This document shows, one piece after another, positions 33,521 through 44,545 of a DNA stretch of 64,000 bases. Below the pieces are notes generated by a model that saw only the letters and a list, made by a program, of their open reading frames with translations, was not told the DNA's origin and searched no databases. Source of the stretch: Stenopsyche tienmushanensis (Eukaryota; Arthropoda; Insecta; Trichoptera; Stenopsychidae); contig WACJ01000081.1 in NCBI GenBank assembly GCA_008973525.1, forward strand, positions 1,051,476 to 1,115,475. Reading direction: 5' to 3'. Within the stretch, counting starts at the first letter, position 1; each line of letters opens with the position of its first letter. The translations under genes and the position numbers were made by a program.

Positions 33521-34530
33521 TTAGGTTGATGCATAAGAAACGTCGTATTTTTACATAGAATATGATATATTATTTTCAATCAACTGTGTTAATATCTGTG
33601 CTAAATTTTGCCTTTGTATTATATAAAGGAGGGTTTCTTCCAACTTTTTTTTCTTAAGTTTATTGTCAGAGGTCAAGTTATACAGAGCCCTTGTGAATGT
33701 TTAAAATGTTTTGAGAAAAGTGCATATTTGACACTTTTTACTTTATTAATTTAATAAAGACTATAATACAACAGTGGCAACAAAAAAACATATGTAATAT
33801 GTACCATCAGAGACGCTATCGATGTTCGAAATTCAGATCTGGATTTTTATCAACAGCTGATGAAAAAAGAGCGGGATGTTCTTGAATCTTCGATGATGAT
33901 GTACTCATACTTAAAGCTGATTCCGGTTAAAATACCAGGGACATCGTAATGAAGATGAATAACAATCAACCCTTGGTGGTGAAACATCTGAATCACATTG
34001 AAATAATTTCCAAGTACGAAATTTGGGTCCCGCACAACTCCCATCACCCACAATTCTGCTGTATCAAGTTATCACATGTGTTTATTTGTGTGCGAAACAA
34101 AATCATAAAACTTTTTTTGCATCGGCTAGTGACAGAGGGCGACACTGGTCCAAGTCCCATTAACCACACCCAAGACTTAACTTCATAAAAAAATAATGTT
34201 TAGTGTTGGGTGAAGTATGAAAGGACTTAATTAATATGAGTTATCGCAACCTAACCAAACAATTAATGTTGAGAAATATTGTGAATAGCTGAAAAAATTA
34301 AACTCAGAGCTCTTTCTTTCTGATTTTTACTTGTTTTTCATCTCTACAAAATGATTTAAATGGAAAAAAATAGTACAACAGATAAGGTGAAAACAACACT
34401 AGACATGTTCTTTACATCGAAGCCCGAAAGTTTTTTAACGATAGAAGACTTTAGAAGTCATTATCAATAATGGGAATTGTGTAATTGAAGTTTTCTTAAA
34501 AAATACGACGTTGTTTGTGTATCAACCTAA
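33521..34530 (+). mobile_element. 1,010-bp mariner element, internally deleted
   Basis: Bounded by TA on both sides. The left end TTAGGTTGATGCATAAGAAA (continuing CGTCGTATTTTT) and the right end, read inverted (TTAGGTTGATACACAAACAA, continuing CGTCGTATTTTT), are terminal inverted repeats of about 32 bp. Inside, plus-strand frames give a decayed mariner transposase. PLVVKHLNHIEIISKYEIWV followed by PHNS is the helix-turn-helix to WVPHEL linker (33965-34045). LFLHRLVTEGD marks the first catalytic acid (34110-34140). A frame near 34195-34310 contains YELSQPNQTINVEKYCE, and MFFTSKPESF plus VIINNGNC belong to the C-terminal tail (34408-34485). The region holding the HDNARPH and SPDLAPSDYHLF motifs is deleted, so it cannot move itself. 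Confidence 0.9.
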
Positions 34531-34957
34531 TAAATATCACATATTTTGACTGAACCAAACTTTTGGTTTGCTTCAAAATTTTATTTTTAAATTATCTAAC
34601 TGTAATATGTACAATAATATGATTTTAACATAATACGCAACAAAGTTGACTATTCCACAAAATACTATGAGTTTGCTCTGGATTGAACAAACATAGTTTT
34701 GTTTTATCACAATGACATCGAAATCAAAATAAACATCGAATTGAAATAATGTACAATGAAACAATATTTTATGCAAATTTCTATGCTAATATAACATATC
34801 AACAAAAACGTGTTTTCAGGTAATAACTAATTCTTGGCAAATGTAAATTTATGAGACTGAACAGTTTTTTTATGTTTATGAAGTTTGATTTTATTCCATA
34901 ATATATAAGCTCATCAATAGATGCTTCGCGCATTGAAAGGATTAAGAACCATGCAAA
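34531..34957. other. AT-rich non-coding spacer
   Basis: Spacer between two transposons with no supported gene. Confidence 0.45.
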
Positions 34958-35386
34958 TTAGGGTGGTCCTTATTTTTCGACTTTTAAAAAATTGAGTGGC
35001 AACCCCGTTATATGATTTTCTGCCCTAAAAAAATGAATACGTGTTTTTTATTTAAATAAAAGGTTTTTGAATAAAGAGGTTGTCTTTGGGAGGATGACTC
35101 TGATTTTAAGGCTGCAAAGAAAATGGTCCATTCTATGCGGGTAGTGAATGATATTGCTGAGTGTGGGGTTGCCTTGAATGGAGGAATATAATAAATTGAC
35201 GATAATCGTCTTGGTTGTTAAAAGATTACAGAAAGAAATATTCTGATCAAATATAAAAATCAGCGTTTGTTTGTAATCTATACATTCATTTTACATGGAA
35301 ATGTTTTATATTAAAATATGACTGAAATAGATTTTAGGGTGGATAATTAAATGAGACATTGACTGGTCAAATAAGAACCACCCTAA
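34958..35386 (+). mobile_element. 429-bp DNA element with 18-bp inverted ends and transposase scrap
   Basis: The left end TTAGGGTGGTCCTTATTT and the right end, read inverted (TTAGGGTGGTTCTTATTT), match at 17 of 18 bases. Both flanks carry TGCA next to the ends. Inside, the plus strand at 35089-35165 encodes AAKKMVHSMRVVNDIAECGV followed by ALN, matching the V-V-N-D-x-A-E-R-G-V-A-L-I motif of an insect transposon protein family that is usually left unnamed. In full-length members this motif lies close to the C-terminus. The element is a deletion derivative keeping both ends and a scrap of the gene. Confidence 0.8.
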
Positions 35387-36731
35387 TGCATATACGTATT
35401 TTATAATAATATATCTATATAAGAAATTATAATTAAATCATTTTTAATAAGCATTTCATTCAGAGACAATATATTATTAAATCTATGTTTCAAATTTGTT
35501 ATCCTGTCGGGTTAAATTATTGATGATTTAGTTATTGGGATATTGTTATATTAACTGCCACTTGATTGTATTAAAATTCTTATTATTTTTAAGATAACTT
35601 TGCTAAATTTTCAAATATAGTCGACAGACATATCTATAGAGTTCTATGCATCTCAGCAAAATTGCATCTTGTCACGCATCAACATGAGCGGAAGATGTTT
35701 ATCCTTAAAGGATGCAGAATTTAGATTGTTTAGTTCCCTACTCTCCCAGGTGTTCCATATGAAATATGTATATGGAAATTGCATAAAATTTAATCTCCTT
35801 CGTGTTTCATTCACAGTATTTTCATTTTTCAGTGTGTATCGGTTCACCATCTGGTACATTTCCAGCTCCGCAAAATGCACATTTCTACGGTGACAGCTGA
35901 AGAAACAACCTTTCAGTTGCATTATACATGAAACAAAGAACACAGAAGTACACCAACCGCAAAGATATGGATCATAGTTCTCCAATAGTTTCAGCAAGGA
36001 CGTCGAGCTTTGAGCGCTCAAACTAATAGCATTCAGTAATACTCTGAGAGATGCATGTTTAAAACATGAACGAACATACTAGAAATTGCAATATTATTTT
36101 TTTGATTTAAGACCATATTTAACCTTCTAGTATGCTTTCAAATATTTTGTTTAATCGCGAGACTACCCACAAGTCCATAGTAGTTATAACTATACCAACT
36201 ATTGGACCATTCATTTGTATAACATTAATTTGTATAAAGAATAATTGAGATATATTGATGTTATTTGTTTGAAGTATCAGTTTTTGAGAAAAATCTAAGA
36301 AAATGACTACCGAATCTTTTTAAATCTATAAGCACGATAATGTCCAAACAATATTAACTCAATGTGGTCCACTGATATTTCATAAAAGATACTGGTGTAG
36401 TCCGTTATTTACAAAAAACAAAGACACTAAAATTACGTTAGGACTTCGAATAAAATTTTCAAAAAAACATAACATATATATTGGCGGTCCATAGTGAGTA
36501 ATTACTTCAGATTTCATGAGATAAATAAACTTACCTAGAGTAATGCTTTCATCATTAAAGTACTAGAATATAACGATGCATAGGGCAGTTTTTTTTTCTT
36601 CCCTAAAATGAAGATAATTCATTCTTGCTGTGAGGCTTCATCGACCAGAGGGAATGAATTTGAAAAAAAAACGATTCTTAGTTATGACAAAAAAGGTAAG
36701 GTTTAGCCGGTGAATATCGACCGAGAATCAT
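35387..36731. other. AT-rich non-coding stretch
   Basis: A 122-codon minus-strand frame (35653-36021) starts at TTG and has no recognisable domain. An opposing plus frame covers the same DNA. No gene supported. Confidence 0.4.
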
Positions 36732-36920
36732 ATGTGCACAAAACTGTTCAAATGTTTTTTCTATTTTTTATTTCATATATTCTTTCAATAAAATCCATAT
36801 TTATACATTATCAAATGTAATAGAAATACCATATTTTAAATTCTAAATGGATGTGATTCGACAAAAAACGAAGCAAAAAGAGACGTTTGGAAAACATTTG
36901 AACAGTTTTGAGCGACACGG
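36732..36920. mobile_element. MITE, copy 2 (CACTCAAAACTGTTCAA family)
   Basis: Inverse orientation of the element at 2253-2434 with the same boundaries. Left end TGTGCACAAAACTGTTCAAA; right end, read inverted, CCGTGTCGCTCAAAACTGTT followed by CAAATGTTTT. The internal body matches copy 1 throughout. TA lies next to the right boundary. Confidence 0.85.
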
Positions 36921-37084
36921 TATATTGGTATAATGATTGAGAATTTAACCGAAATATCTCGAACATGTAATATTCAAATGAAATTATATGCATTAAGGCT
37001 TATTTTAACATTAAACTTTGCTTGGAGGGCCTCAATCAAAAAATATTTTCATCCCTGAATTAAAAAAAGACCGAATGAATTTCT

Positions 37085-37560
37085 CTCCGGAGTCGTTGAA
37101 TTGAGCAATGTCGAGCGTTGTAAACTATTATTAGTGCTATAACAGAAAAATATTACGGAGTCGACTGTGTAAAAAGCTCGTCGAGAGCGTGGTGAAAGCT
37201 CCTTTTTCCGTAATTGTCACAACTTCGACTTCCGCATGGAAATGGGCATTTTTCTTCCGGGATCGGTAAGTGAGGTCGTTTGAATTAATTATGTCGTTAA
37301 GAAGGAAAGCGACCCTGCGTAATGAGCTCCAAGAACCAACTTTCAATCGGGCCAGCTGAAACTTCCATAAATAAAAGGAGTTATTTGGGCCGGAAGCTGT
37401 ATTAACTTTGTCACTCTATTACTGTCGAAAGAAATCATTAGTTTTCTTTATCCGTGACTCGGCCATCATGGCTTGAGAACTTTCTTCCTATCTTATTGCC
37501 GATCTTGGAGCCATCTTCGTTTCCGGCCGACGATAGAGAGCACTGATTTCAATTCAAATG
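37085..37560. promoter_or_regulatory. Candidate conserved non-coding element F
   Basis: A G+C-richer island with no recognisable repeat or domain. It contains CCATAAATAAAAGG (37364), an MEF2/CArG-like site. GGCCATCATGGC (37461-37472) carries GCCAT on both strands, with another GCCAT at 37510-37514 and GAGAG at 37191 and 37536. GCCAT (Pho/YY1) plus GAGAG (GAGA factor) together resemble the motif set of Drosophila Polycomb response elements. This is a motif-level suggestion only. Confidence 0.35.
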
Positions 37561-40500
37561 CATCAATGATACTTCCACTTAAAATCTCCAAGTCCAAGTT
37601 TATATTTTTTTTAAATCATACATTCAACATGATTTCTGATCAGTTTTGAGATCAGGATACGATTTAATTTACTAAAAAAATTATACATTTATAACCAAAA
37701 CGATACTCTAATTGTTACATTTATGAAATGCCCTTTGGTAATAGTAAATAACAAAATATTTTTTATTAAAAAATACATTTCATGCAATTTAACACTTTAA
37801 GATGAGCGTGACCATATGGTAACCGTAAAACATCACTTTAAAAGTTTCTTCTAATTTTCAATTTATACATCAAATTTATTACGTAAATATTTAATTTGTA
37901 TGATCTCACAATCACCCTCGTTCTTACTGCTGTTTAATTATTTCATATGTTAAATTATGTTTTAGTAGTTTGTCTAACACATAAACACCGTATGTAAAAT
38001 TTGGCAGCGGTTACAAAACTTCTACTTAAAATAAATTTTGCCCGAAAGCTGAAACATTTCAATTTAGTTTAATTGAATTTTTAGAACTAATGGATCATAT
38101 GACGAAAAGGTCCAAAATTAAAGTTTGGACTAATAACCCTTATTTCCAATTGGCGATATTATCAATTCCTTGGAAGTTGTGGGAAGTCTTGACCATATTT
38201 GAAAAAGAGGTTCATTGGGGAGTCTCGCAGTCCGTTTCAACTATCTGAAAAGCTTCATTAGTTCAAAAGAATTTAATATACGATAATAATTTATTTAAAT
38301 GCATTATGAGATTGCTTATTTCAATATTTTATGCCAGAATCACGTATAAAAATAATTTGAAACATGGAAAATGATCATTTATACTCATTTTACTTTAATA
38401 TTGACATATTTTAATTTACTATCTAATTATCCTTGTGTCTACGAAAACATACTGCGCTCTTCGCATTAGGAGTTTTGATTGAATTTTTATCAAAGTAACG
38501 CTGATACGCGGAGAAAAAATAACATTTCTCTGTTGAAATAAAAATATATAGGGAACACATTGGACTGGTATATGCCAAAATTGCCATTCTTCAGAATTGT
38601 ACTATAGAAATAAATGTGAGTCTCGTCATTGAAAGGAAATTGCCTTCTACGTCTTCGTCTTAGAGTATATGGCTAGGTGCCCTGGTTGATCACATAATAC
38701 TAATATTTCATCTCTTTATGCTGATGTTTCATATCTCTCAAAAGAAAGTATATAACGGGGAACTTTATTGAAAAATACCTTTTCAAAATGCCTCGCTGTG
38801 TACACTTATATCTCGATGGGATCATATGGTCTATACTTCTTCATAAATGAACTTTGCGAAAGGTTAAATGTGGATTCGTTTAACGCTTTATTATTTCTTC
38901 CACTTAAATAAAGAAGGCACATTCCATGTTTGGATCGTTTCAATAAAATCATACAGGAAATATGGAACTCTGTATAACACAGAAGATATAATACATCTAT
39001 TTAAATTACATGTAAGCATTTATACTGTTGAGCTTCATTACCAATTTATTTGTGTTTACTTTTTGAATAGCCATATTTTCCGAAAAATCATACGAATTAT
39101 TGGTATTGATTGATAGCATTATGATGCGGACATCCGTAGAATGTGGTATTAATCCGAACCTCACACTTAAAAGTTTTGCGTACTTATTAGAATATATCCA
39201 TTATTTGCTAATAACGCAATTAGATGTGAAATAAAATGGTTTAAGTCTAAATCAGTAGCATATTAAGCTATTGAGTTCTTTGGTTCAATATTCGTCTTTC
39301 GAGTCTATTGTGCTTGTTTTTTTGTATCAATAAAAGTGTAACAATCCTTTCTTAAGCACAAGTATTTTAGCAGAATTTGATAATACGTGTCTCACACGAT
39401 ATTGTAAGTTAAGCGCTAAAAACAAATTTATTCAGATTGTCGTATTTTTAATGGGCGTTGATACTATATTGTCTAATAGTGTTCAAATTACAATTAGGTG
39501 GACAAACAAGCTGTTTGTAGGTATAAAAATAAAATGGATACATTTTTTCATCCATCTGCCATCGTTCACAAAAACGTCCATTATATGGATACATTTGTCA
39601 AAAACCCAAGATATTAAATATTGTCTACTAAAATAATGAAATATTCATTTTTTCTCATATTCTAAAATTATATTGAAATATATGAAATTCAAGAAAGTGT
39701 GTCTTTCCAACAGTTTTCATCTCAATGGAATGTAAGGTGTAAATAATATATATATGCCGGGGAACTTTCATCATATCGTGTATGTACATAATGATGTATG
39801 CGTGTTGTATCTTTGAAGATACTTCCGGATCCGATAAATCCGGAAACGGCTGACTTTGTCCTAAGCTCTTGTCTCTATTGTACCTTAACCCTCTTTTGGT
39901 GGCGACTTTATTCCAAGATTTTCCTGCTGAGGTAATTCTTGGCAAGTGCTAAGCCAACTTTTTTCTACATTATTCAACAGCGTCAAAAACTTTCAATCTG
40001 AGTCTTCGGACATGAATTGAGTTATACGGAGTAAAAGTTAAATATAGACGCATTTACATTTTTATTATAGAACTGTGATGGCAAAATCGACCATCGCAAT
40101 GCTCCGTTATCGAAAAAGCGGGCGTTCAGCAAAAAAATTAACACCGAAATCTTCCCCATAAGAGTTTCCACAAACTTATCACTTAAGTAGTGTTATATTT
40201 TTAAAATGAATACTAAGAAAGCTGCTGGAAGTTCAACTTAAGATATTCGGAGGCACGTAAAACCAACACGATATTAAATGCTCTCCATGCCAAGAGTAAT
40301 TTTATTATACAAGGAAACATGCTTATCTACATTGCATTTCAAAGAAAGTGTTTCGTGAACGAATATCGTTGTTTTAGTGGCAAGCATCGTATTTCGTATT
40401 ACCTTCGTACCGCTGTTTATAAATACATAATTTATATACGCGATAAGGGATGTGTGCCCTTCGAATAAATCCGAATCGTGATGGAGCTTTAAAGAAAGCT

Positions 40501-40819
40501 CTGACACAATTTGGACTTATCGCATAAACTCTCAATGAGATTTGCTACGACAAAACTCAATTTAAATTTCACCTTGATTTCATAAAAGTTCATTAAAAAA
40601 TTCGGAACCTTCAAAAATGTATATCAAGCATTTGAATTTTTCTCATGTCAGAAAACTGTTCGTTTGGGTTTCTTTGAATATGAATTCAATTAATAAATAT
40701 GCATGACGTGCATTTAATTGATACGGATGATGGCAGTTGTTAAAAAGTGTGTATTAGGTATCCTGTTTTTCTTTATAAAATATTAGATAAAGCGGAAAGA
40801 AATGTCATTTTTTCCAAAG
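37561..40819. other. Long AT-rich non-coding stretch
   Basis: Mostly AT-rich DNA with no supported gene or complete transposon. Small G+C-richer patches around 39830-39960 and 40060-40170 hold no recognised coding content. The minus frames at 39655-39945 and 40274-40507 match no family. Confidence 0.45.
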
Positions 40820-40884
40820 TGTCAGGGTTGTCGAAATATTTTTTTTCAACATTTTGAAAAAATACCCAAAATTTCAACTTTAAA
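40820..40884. repeat. Dispersed repeat shared with 29004-29070
   Basis: Contains TCAGGG, GAAATAT, TTTTCAACATTTTGAAAAAA and CCCAAAATTTCAACTTTA, matching the other copy over about 65 bases. After that the two diverge. It continues here into TCGTCATAACTTTAATCTGT, for which I see no second copy. Confidence 0.75.
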
Positions 40885-41189
40885 TCGTCATAACTTTAAT
40901 CTGTGATCGTAATAGCATGAACCTTTTTTTGTATTTTGAAATTTATTTTTGATGTAAATAAATCATTATTTTATGCAATTAGTTTAAATAAAACTAGTTC
41001 TGAGCTTCCAAAGGCACAAAAAATATGCAAACAAATAAGAAAAGTCAACTTCTAAATTCTATAAACAAAAAATAGCAACTATTTTGAACTTAGTTTAGTT
41101 TTTTTTTCTAGTTTATTCCCTTTCCAACGATATGTTACACATGTCATACAAATCATTAAATTCGACGACTTCAATGATTTGTACGAATA

Positions 41190-41398
41190 TGTTGGTATAG
41201 TAGCTTAGATACTAGACTCGTATTGTAAAGGTTTGGGTTCAAATCCAGACTGTGGAAAAAAAATTTCACCGTACTCACAAATTTGGAAGATCGGAAATAT
41301 TAAAATTTTTGATCGCTCGTCTTTATCCAAGTTTACCCAGATTTCCTGGATTTGAAAAAGTAAATGCTGAGGCGATTAATAAAGTCGTGCAGGAACGC
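41190..41398 (+). mobile_element. Second tRNA-derived SINE type
   Basis: TAGCTTAGATACTAGACTC (from 41201) fits RNA polymerase III box A. GGGTTCAAATCC (41235-41246) is a near-consensus B box 34 bases further on, which is tRNA-like spacing. The acceptor stem does not pair into a functional tRNA, and the sequence continues as AAATTTCACCGTACTCACAA, which is SINE-body-like. The downstream segment with GTGGAAGGCAACGGGAAACC (41529-41548) resembles a central block common in arthropod SINEs and may be the rest of this element, split by the hairpin at 41401-41475. Confidence 0.6.
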
Positions 41399-41400
41399 CC

Positions 41401-41475
41401 ATGAGTGAGTGATTGAATTTGCAACAATAATTAAATTATCATTTATATATAATGATAATTTCGCTACTCACTCAT
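41401..41475. repeat. 75-bp nested hairpin, MITE-like
   Basis: The outer arms ATGAGTGAGT (41401-41410) and ACTCACTCAT (41466-41475) are perfect 10-base inverted repeats. The inner arms AATTATCATT (41434-41443) and AATGATAATT (41451-41460) are another perfect 10-base pair. The nested pairs would fold into a long stem. It lies between two halves of what looks like one SINE and could be a mini-element inserted there. Confidence 0.6.
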
Positions 41476-41600
41476 AGATTCTCTCCTCTCCTACTTTTCC
41501 AAATAATCCTATCCTTACTTTACCACGTGTGGAAGGCAACGGGAAACCACCACATTAAATCCACATACACGGACTACACCTTTTCCTTATTTCAACTGTA
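41476..41600 (+). mobile_element. Possible distal part of the second SINE
   Basis: Carries GTGGAAGGCAACGGGAAACC followed by ACCACATTAAATCC. A block of the form GGAAGGCAA-GG-AAACCAC recurs in many arthropod SINE bodies. Assignment rests on that resemblance and on the tRNA-like head just upstream. Confidence 0.35.
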
Positions 41601-41639
41601 GTTGTCTGAAGTAGCATTTCATCTTTTTGACAAAAGTGG

Positions 41640-41840
41640 GGCTTATTCCTTCAATTATCAGGATTTATTTTGTGAGCTCCTCTTCTGTGTAAATAAATTA
41701 TTTTGCACGTCCCTAAGATAAAGACATCTAGTGGTGTCAGATCTGAAAACTATGTGAGCCACGGAATATGGCACATCTCCAGACAAAGAAATCCAGTGGT
41801 GTCAGATCTGGAGACCGTTTAAGCCACGGGATTTTTTTTC
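41640..41840 (-). pseudogene. Tc1/mariner-like transposase scrap with in-frame duplication
   Basis: The minus strand reads RSPDLTPLDFFVWR near 41825-41780, the SPDLTPLDFFLWG motif around the last catalytic residue of an IS630/Tc1-mariner-type family in insects. About 22 codons on, the same stretch appears again in degraded form (41771-41836 and 41705-41770 are 66-bp tandem copies). It then runs into YTEEELT (near 41680), the next conserved block. Stops interrupt the second copy. The core domain upstream is missing. On the right it passes directly into AT-rich DNA ending AACAACCTGTATAT near 41940, possibly the element's end. Confidence 0.65.
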
Positions 41841-43459
41841 AAAATGTCGTCTATATGTAAAACGTAGCAAAATACCCCCATAGCCCCTAAAATAAATTTG
41901 TCGATCCGTATAAAAAAACAACCTGTATATATTTTTTACAAATTTTTATTTTCACATATTATTCAATTTTTTAATAATTTATTATAAAATTTCAATGTAT
42001 GTATTTTATTAACAATTCAACCCTCACAGCTCATAGACGTTCATATTTCCCATATAATTTTTGACACAAATATTTCCCATAATATAATTTTTCAAGTGGT
42101 CAGCCACTTTAGAATATACGATCTTGAATTTCAGAAAATTGTTGAATGAAGAAAATTCTTATGGTTATGGAGATTTTTTTAATGATGACCTTCAATGTAA
42201 TAATCCCGGACGTCCTTTCCACCAGGAGGTGGCGGCGTATGGACAGGCAGAGATATTTGATCGATGGCAGGCTTTTTAATAGCCATGTATTATGAAACAA
42301 AATAAGCCTCCGCTCCTATAGTGAGGCCTATACCCACTTAGGTTAATGTGGGTCTCTAAGCCCGGGATAAGCCCTAAAATAAACTGGGTAAAGATTTGTA
42401 ACTTCACTTGATTTGAAGTTATTTTTCTTACCGGATTTGTTCTTAAGATATTTTGGATAAAGCCTTCATATGAGAATATGTGGAGGATGGAAGTTAAAGA
42501 ACACGAGAGATTTTTTTTATCCTTCTTTGCTTACTGTGAAAAATTGGCACGTGGAAAAGTCCTTTTGTTGAATTGGTGTATTAAATAAATACATGTTTGA
42601 AATCGATTTACTAATGCTACCAAATACTACGCAATAAATTATGTAACAAATTATTTTCATCCCTTATATTTTCAAAAAAATGTTAAGAAGTGACATTTAA
42701 TTGAATGTTAAAAAAGTGCTTAATATAAGCAGGACTTATTTCCTTTACATTTTATGTTGTACATTGATCTGAAAAAATAAGAATAAATACAAAATCAAAA
42801 TATATCATAAATCCCATAATCTTAGCTTTAATATTAAGCACATGAGGATAAATTTTCCTGATTTCGATTTGAAAGCTAGCTGGATTAGTATTAAAATAAG
42901 CACATAAGCACACATCTAAATAATAATGGTTGTCAAAAAATTTGAAAAATGAACTTATTTTGATATTTTTACAAAAATTATTAACTATTTAAGAGATCGC
43001 AAATCAACTGAAAAATTGTTCAATTATACAAACATTTGATTACATGTTCCAAATGTAATTTAATGTTGAATACTCACGCGTACATAAGACGACAAATGGC
43101 CTCACGTGGGTCCATTTGCTATCGGATTGCGGAAAATTTAAGAAGACAGTAAGATCAATATTTTGATCAACATATTTATTATTCTTGGAGAGAAAGTCTT
43201 CCACTATGAAATTGTTGGAAAGCTTCCCACTTCCAAGGCTTTTGGTCGACTCTCTCTCTTTCTTCCAGTACGTCTGCATACCGACCTCGCACATGCGCAG
43301 GAGGACGGAAAGAGGTCTCTCCTAATGACACACATCTATGATGCAATGACGCAAATGTCCTTTATCGATTATTAAATTTGATACTATTTATATTTTTTTG
43401 TAAATTCATTCATTCGCCAACGGTAACAAGACATAGAAGATTAATTCATTAAATTTGAA
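41841..43459. other. Non-coding stretch
   Basis: Mostly AT-rich. A patch near 42200-42290 is coding-like in composition but not recognised. CCCACTTAGGTTAATGTGGG (42332-42351) is a small hairpin. At complement 43130-43294 an ATG frame has balanced codon content but matches no family. No gene is supported. Confidence 0.4.
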
Positions 43460-44517
43460 TAGCACAATTTAATTTCGACGGAGATCCGTGTGTCATTTCA
43501 GTAAGCGCCCACGTACCAAAAGGTTAAAAAGGCTTGCAAGTGCTACTTAATTCATGTCCTATTCGGGCGATATCTCAAAATTCAATAGATTTACGGGTAG
43601 ATGAGGAGCTCTTTTCACTTTGAAAAATATATATATTTGTACACCTTCCAAGTAATTTTTCCAAACAGCTGCTTACCCATTCACAAGCCTGGCATTTCTA
43701 GTAGACCTTCGGTTTCATAAAGGACCCTTTCCTTTTATATTGTAAATAGGAGATTGATGGGCTTTCAATATTTTATAGAACGGTCGTAGGACGGCGAGGC
43801 CATTGAAAGCCGTGAAAAATATGCTCGGATAAAAAATATCACATTAAGTGTAAACAGGCTAAGCATTGTAAGTGTTTCTGGAGAACGCAATTTATATTGG
43901 CATATGGGTCAAGGTTGTCTTAGACAAAAATTGCCCATATAATGTGGGGCTTTGTCAATAGAAAAGCTATGCCAACATCAAGACCTAGGTGAAAGGTGGG
44001 CTTTCTTTCATAATACACCGTTATAAATCTTAAGCAAGGCGGTCCAAATATTCTATATTTTTATTACATAAAACATTTGGGAATTTAATATAATAAATAA
44101 ATGAAAATAATATTGATAAGTTGACATTTCGGCTCTAATACTTTTTTATAAATAGTATAAAATTTACAGAAAACTTGTTAAATCTTCTTCAGATATCGAA
44201 TTGCTATTATTATCAACTTCCTCAAATAAATAAGATCTGATTGTTCTTATTGCAAAAGTAGCACACTACCCCATAACATGAATACTAAGACTTTTTTTGT
44301 ATGTATTACGTAGTATAAAAGCAAAACCTTCGGGTTACATCCCATTCTCAAGTTCGCTAGGGGATATTTGAACATACAGCGATCCGTTCTACTATTGAAC
44401 CGGTGAAGCTGCGCGGGAAGATGAATATGGTCAAGCTTTGACACAAACGCTTTATCTTTAACCATTATCTTAATTTAACCCATGAAAATGTTAGTCACGA
44501 GATATAAAAACGAGTAT
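43460..44517. other. Non-coding stretch, mildly G+C-richer at its left
   Basis: 43460-44000 is somewhat richer in G+C and free of recognisable repeats, so it may be a weak regulatory island. The rest is AT-rich. The 72-codon minus frame at 44247-44465 has no domain. Confidence 0.4.
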
Positions 44518-44545
44518 GCGGAAAGAATACCTCTTCCCGTAACCA
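44518..44545. repeat. Dispersed GGGAAG dyad motif, copy 3
   Basis: GCGGAAAGAATACCTCTTCC followed by CGTAACCA. It aligns with 9662-9688 in its second half and with 60799-60825 overall (GCGGGAAG, short spacer, CTTCCCG, then YARCC). Confidence 0.45.

Noticed and set aside
35653..36021. 122-codon minus-strand open frame
   Set aside because: Starts at TTG, has no recognisable domain, and an opposing frame covers the same DNA; likely chance.
41201..41250. Possible functional tRNA gene
   Set aside because: A and B boxes are present but the ends cannot pair into an acceptor stem; better explained as a SINE head.
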